A stretch of DNA of 26,254 nt. Source: an uncultured Ruminococcus sp. (lineage in GTDB: Bacteria; Bacillota; Clostridia; Oscillospirales; CAG-272). How positions within the stretch are numbered: the first letter of the stretch is position 1; each line of letters begins with the position of its first letter. The notes beneath the pieces were generated by a model. The model saw only the letters and a list, made by a program, of their open reading frames with translations. It did not search any database and had not been told where the DNA came from. The position numbers and the translations under genes are program-made. Of this stretch, positions 23,642 through 26,254 are shown piece by piece. Location: contig CADBTH010000016.1 of NCBI GenBank assembly GCA_902797495.1, forward strand, positions 1 to 26,254. The letters run 5' to 3'.

Positions 23642-25177
23642 ATGAAAACAAAGCGAATCTTAGCGCTTCTTCTCGTGATTTGCATGTCCCTCGCCGCCCT
23701 CGCTTCTTGCGCGAGCGGAGATGAAGGCGAAGATACCGGCTCCGTTGACACGACCGACGTATCTAACATTGACGTCGACTTCAAGCAGGCGGATTACGAA
23801 GGCGAGAAATTCTCTTTTGCAACGTTCACGTCCTCAGTAAACGGCGAGACCGAATACTACTGCGGCGACTGGATCGACTGTGACGATATCGTAGGTATCG
23901 CTACGAGCGACGCTGTATACAAGAGAAATATGCTCTGCGAGAAGAAATACAACGTAGTGATCGAGAATGAAGTAAAAGGCGAGAGCTACAAAGAGTATCA
24001 GGACCTCGTCCTCAAAGGCGACCAGTCCTGGGACGTAGTTTACAGCTGGGCTTCAAGACTTGCGGACGGCGTTATCGACGGTCAGTTCTATGATTTCTAC
24101 AATCTGAACGACAAGGATTACATCGACCTCGAAGCAAGCTACTGGAATCCGAACGTAAACAAATCCCTCAGCGTAGGCGACAGACTCTTCATCGCTACGA
24201 ACGACGTGACGATGTCTTCCCTCTCCTGGACGGGATGCATCTTCTTCAACCCCGAGATCATCGACGTTTACAACCTCGACAATCCTCACGACCTCGTTGA
24301 CAGAAACGAGTGGACGATCGACAAGTTCCTCGAGATGGTGAGCGCGGTACACGGCGAACTCGACGGCAACCCCGACTTCACGATCGAAGACTGCTACGGC
24401 TTTATCGATTTCGGCTCGAACGGATTCCTCTACGGTTCCGGCATCACTCTCGTTAACGATGAAGACCTCTCCGTCAACATCGGCTCTCAGAGAGTCATCG
24501 ACCTGATCTCCAAGATCCGCAAAGTATTCGACAACAAAGCGTACGTTTTCAACTACGGAGACGATTACCCCGAAAAGGGACAGTCCTCCAACCCGTGGGA
24601 ATACGTTCGTCAGTACTTCGCTAACGGTCACTCCCTCTTCATCGGCGGTTCTCCCGAGCTCACGAGAGAATTCAGAGACATGGAGACCGGCTACGGTATC
24701 GTTCCGATGCCCAAGTTCGACGCTAACCAGAAGGAATACGTCGCAGGTATCGACGCTAACGCCGGCGCGTTCGCTCTTCCGATCTTTATAAGAAGAGACG
24801 TCAACGGCGCAAGCTACGAGCGCACGGGCACGATCCTCGAGTACCTCGCATATAAGTCCAGCGAAAAGGTCGACGATTCCGTCCTCAACGCTTACTATGA
24901 GACGACGATCAAAAAACAGCGTCAGACCATAGACAAGAACATGGAAATGCTCGACAACTACATCAAGGACAAAGGCCGTTACGAGTGGGCGGACGTCTTC
25001 GCCGTAGGTAAGGTCGGAGACGACGACTCCAAGACGATCTCCGGAGTTCTCGGCGCAATGGCTGCAAAGGCTTCCGGTCAGTCCAAGGTCTACAGAGCTT
25101 CCGCTACAAGACTTCAGAAGGCGGTCAACGACCTCTGGGATCTCGTTGCGAACATCAAGAACGAAGAAGCAAAATAA
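23642..25177 (+). CDS. ABC transporter extracellular solute-binding lipoprotein (family 1 type)
   Basis: A secreted, lipid-anchored substrate-binding protein of 511 residues. The signal peptide has KTKR (2-5), a hydrophobic core (6-20) and lipobox LASC with the modified cysteine C23; an acidic Ser/Gly/Thr linker (24-45) follows, then the two-lobed binding fold. The block GYGIVPMPKFDANQKEYV is typical of family 1 sugar-binding proteins of Clostridia, as is the length. The frame is open from 23615, but the ATG at 23642 is used because it begins the signal peptide and has AGGA upstream. No permease or ATPase gene lies in the window; a terminator follows at once. Codons GTT, GTA and GCT seem commoner than in neighbouring genes, which would fit high expression. 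Likely imports the sugar used by the upstream enzymes. Confidence 0.86.
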   Translation: MKTKRILALLLVICMSLAALASCASGDEGEDTGSVDTTDVSNIDVDFKQADYEGEKFSFATFTSSVNGETEYYCGDWIDCDDIVGIATSDAVYKRNMLCEKKYNVVIENEVKGESYKEYQDLVLKGDQSWDVVYSWASRLADGVIDGQFYDFYNLNDKDYIDLEASYWNPNVNKSLSVGDRLFIATNDVTMSSLSWTGCIFFNPEIIDVYNLDNPHDLVDRNEWTIDKFLEMVSAVHGELDGNPDFTIEDCYGFIDFGSNGFLYGSGITLVNDEDLSVNIGSQRVIDLISKIRKVFDNKAYVFNYGDDYPEKGQSSNPWEYVRQYFANGHSLFIGGSPELTREFRDMETGYGIVPMPKFDANQKEYVAGIDANAGAFALPIFIRRDVNGASYERTGTILEYLAYKSSEKVDDSVLNAYYETTIKKQRQTIDKNMEMLDNYIKDKGRYEWADVFAVGKVGDDDSKTISGVLGAMAAKASGQSKVYRASATRLQKAVNDLWDLVANIKNEEAK

Positions 25178-25191
25178 TATTTGCTGAGCAT

Positions 25192-25224
25192 AAAAACAAG
25201 CGGGCGACGCCCGCTTGTTTTTTT
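25192..25224. terminator. Bidirectional Rho-independent terminator between the binding-protein gene and dapA
   Basis: CAAGCGGGC (25197-25205) and GCCCGCTTG (25209-25217) pair perfectly around a GAC loop, with five A residues before and seven T residues after; A-T pairs extend the stem further. It serves the plus-strand binding-protein gene, which ends 14 bases earlier, and the convergent dapA, whose stop codon (25223-25225) overlaps the T-run. Confidence 0.93.
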
Positions 25225-26110
25225 ATTCTGACCGTGCCGCCCGCTCGTACTCTTCTATCACTCTCCGTCTGTTTTCTTCCGATATATTATATATGGGAAG
25301 TCTGAATTCCTCCCTGCAAAGACCCAAATACGCCATCACGGTCTTCACGGGGATCGGATTTACCTCGCAGAAAAGCGCGGAGACGAAAGGGTAGAGGCGG
25401 CTCGATATCTCCCTTGCGGCGCTCAAGTCCCCTCCCATCGCCGCGCGGCACATCTTCACGCAAAGCGCAGGAAACACGTTTGACGCGACGGATATGACGC
25501 CCGATCCGCCGACCGACAGAACGGGCAGATTTATCTCGTCGGAGCCCGAATACAGCGGAAGATCGTCTCCAATGTAAGACGTTAAGCACGCCGCCCTCGC
25601 GGCGCTTCCCGTCGCTTCCTTTATCCCCGCCATATTCGGTATCTCTGCGATCCTGCGGCATATTTCGATCCCGAGATCGACTCCAGTCCGCGACGGAACG
25701 TTGTAGGCGATGACCGGAATTGAAACCTTCGAACACACCGTCTCGTAATGTCTGACTATCCCCTCGGCGTTCCCTTTGTTGTAGTAAGGACTGACGATGA
25801 GAGCGGCGTCCGCTCCGATCCCTTCCGCCTCAGCCGCTTTTCTGACCGCTTCCGCGGTGGAGTTAGATCCGCACCCGACTATCACCTTCGCCCGACCTCC
25901 GACGCGACTCACGGCAAAATCGCATATATCGCGCCACTCTTCCTTTTCAAGAGTCGGCGCTTCCCCCGTCGTTCCCGCGAACACGAGAGCCGAGACCCCC
26001 GCGGAGATCTGTTCTTCGACGATCCTCTCAAACGAGGCGTAGTCGACCCTTCCGTCTGCGAACGGCGTTATGAGCGCCGTCGCGCAACCTTCAAAAACTT
26101 TATCCTTCAA
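25223..26110 (-). CDS. dapA: 4-hydroxy-tetrahydrodipicolinate synthase DapA
   Basis: DapA condenses pyruvate with aspartate semialdehyde in lysine and diaminopimelate synthesis. I choose a TTG start at 26110, giving 295 residues that begin KDKVFEGCATALITPF, the usual family length; GAGGGGGG stands seven bases before it, while the upstream ATG at 26161 would add a 17-residue non-homologous leader. The Schiff-base lysine is K164 in AGIKEATG; T47-T48 in GTTGE, Y136 in IAYNVP and R141 in PSRTG match T44, T45, Y133, R138 and K161 of the E. coli enzyme. The Arg in SRTG favours DapA over N-acetylneuraminate lyase. A minus-strand TATAAT (26221-26226) may be its -10 box, but the -35 is poor. It stands alone and convergent to the sugar locus. 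Confidence 0.92.
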   Translation of the reverse strand: MKDKVFEGCATALITPFADGRVDYASFERIVEEQISAGVSALVFAGTTGEAPTLEKEEWRDICDFAVSRVGGRAKVIVGCGSNSTAEAVRKAAEAEGIGADAALIVSPYYNKGNAEGIVRHYETVCSKVSIPVIAYNVPSRTGVDLGIEICRRIAEIPNMAGIKEATGSAARAACLTSYIGDDLPLYSGSDEINLPVLSVGGSGVISVASNVFPALCVKMCRAAMGGDLSAAREISSRLYPFVSALFCEVNPIPVKTVMAYLGLCREEFRLPIYNISEENRRRVIEEYERAARSE

Positions 26111-26117
26111 TATGTAT

Positions 26118-26125
26118 CCCCCCTC
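26118..26125 (-). promoter_or_regulatory. Strong ribosome binding site deciding the dapA TTG start
   Basis: GAGGGGGG on the minus strand, seven bases upstream of TTG 26110. The ATG at 26161 has no comparable site. Confidence 0.65.
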
Positions 26126-26199
26126 ATGACATTCTATGCGCAATTCCGGTCGACGACACACGAAAGAGGTCGCAAGCGCCGTTTTTTACGCGCTCAGTA

Positions 26200-26228
26200 T
26201 TGACAGTCAGATAAAAAATAATTATAAT
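26200..26228 (+). promoter_or_regulatory. Perfect-consensus rightward promoter at the window edge
   Basis: TTGACA (26200-26205), exactly 17 bases, TATAAT (26223-26228): both boxes match the sigma-A consensus at every position with optimal spacing. A second TATAAT follows at 26235-26240. It points to a gene beyond the right edge and is divergent from dapA. Perfect promoters are rare on chromosomes and suggest a strongly expressed RNA or a tightly repressed gene. Confidence 0.77.
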
Positions 26229-26254
26229 ATTTAGTATAATAATTCAGAAACAAG

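Noticed and set aside
22438..23784. A 448-residue open frame antisense to the isomerase gene
   Set aside because: It runs from the promoter-less start of the binding-protein gene through the isomerase with Arg-rich, domain-less sequence; the plus strand has clear active-site motifs.
26111..26199. A lysine riboswitch or other long leader before dapA
   Set aside because: The leader is only about 100 bases and I see no multi-helix fold or terminator hairpin; a lysine riboswitch needs about 170 bases or more.
1..26254. CRISPR arrays, tRNA or rRNA genes, insertion sequences, phage genes
   Set aside because: No regularly spaced direct repeats, no cloverleaf-like segments in the intergenic gaps, and no transposase or integrase motifs were seen; almost all of the window is protein-coding.

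Overview
The window carries 20 genes on a compact, moderately GC-rich bacterial chromosome segment. The gene set points to a Gram-positive Bacillota of class Clostridia, probably an uncultured gut-type lineage: an ECF transporter module followed by truA, a YfhO membrane protein, a ClpE-type unfoldase with a McsA-like zinc finger, a DUF5711-like protein next to cvpA, and a lipobox solute-binding protein. This is inference from gene families only; there is no rRNA or marker protein here to place it more exactly. No tRNA, rRNA, CRISPR array, phage gene or insertion sequence was seen.

Left half (162-13014, all on the minus strand). Eleven genes are packed with gaps of at most about 40 bases or with ATGA overlaps, and look like one long transcription unit. 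It starts at a good promoter upstream of ruvC (-35 TTGACT, 17-base spacer, -10 TATAAT) and ends at a strong terminator at 122-156. Transcription order: ruvC, a SAM-dependent methyltransferase, ecfA1, ecfA2, ecfT, truA, a DUF5711-like membrane-anchored protein, cvpA, a ClpE/ClpC-like AAA+ unfoldase, a P-type ATPase homologue, and an Mrp/NBP35 Fe-S carrier ATPase. The outstanding object is the P-type ATPase homologue (999-3752): an intact 917-residue protein with ten predicted membrane segments and the normal P2-type layout, in which the catalytic motifs (TGES, DKTGT, KGA, DPPR, TGD, GDGxND) are replaced. It appears to be a pseudo-ATPase with a conserved scaffold.

Middle (13110-17747, plus strand). 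A divergent promoter drives yfhO-ruvA-ruvB. The Holliday-junction genes are therefore split: ruvC heads the left unit and ruvAB trails a 954-residue YfhO protein in the right unit. A perfect 20-bp inverted repeat lies after ruvB.

Right half (17908-25224, plus strand). A catabolic-looking locus has two promoters: an atypical class III aminotransferase with an FGGY sugar kinase, then an amidohydrolase with an L-arabinose-isomerase-like enzyme, then a lipoprotein sugar-type solute-binding protein. Candidate operators (AACGTT-centred elements and palindromes around the second promoter) suggest co-regulation. The substrate cannot be read from the sequence; the combination suggests uptake and isomerisation/phosphorylation of an unusual sugar or amino-sugar derivative. 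The locus ends at a bidirectional terminator shared with the convergent dapA. At the right edge a perfect-consensus promoter (TTGACA, 17 bases, TATAAT) points to a gene beyond the window; at the left edge another promoter points leftward out of the window.
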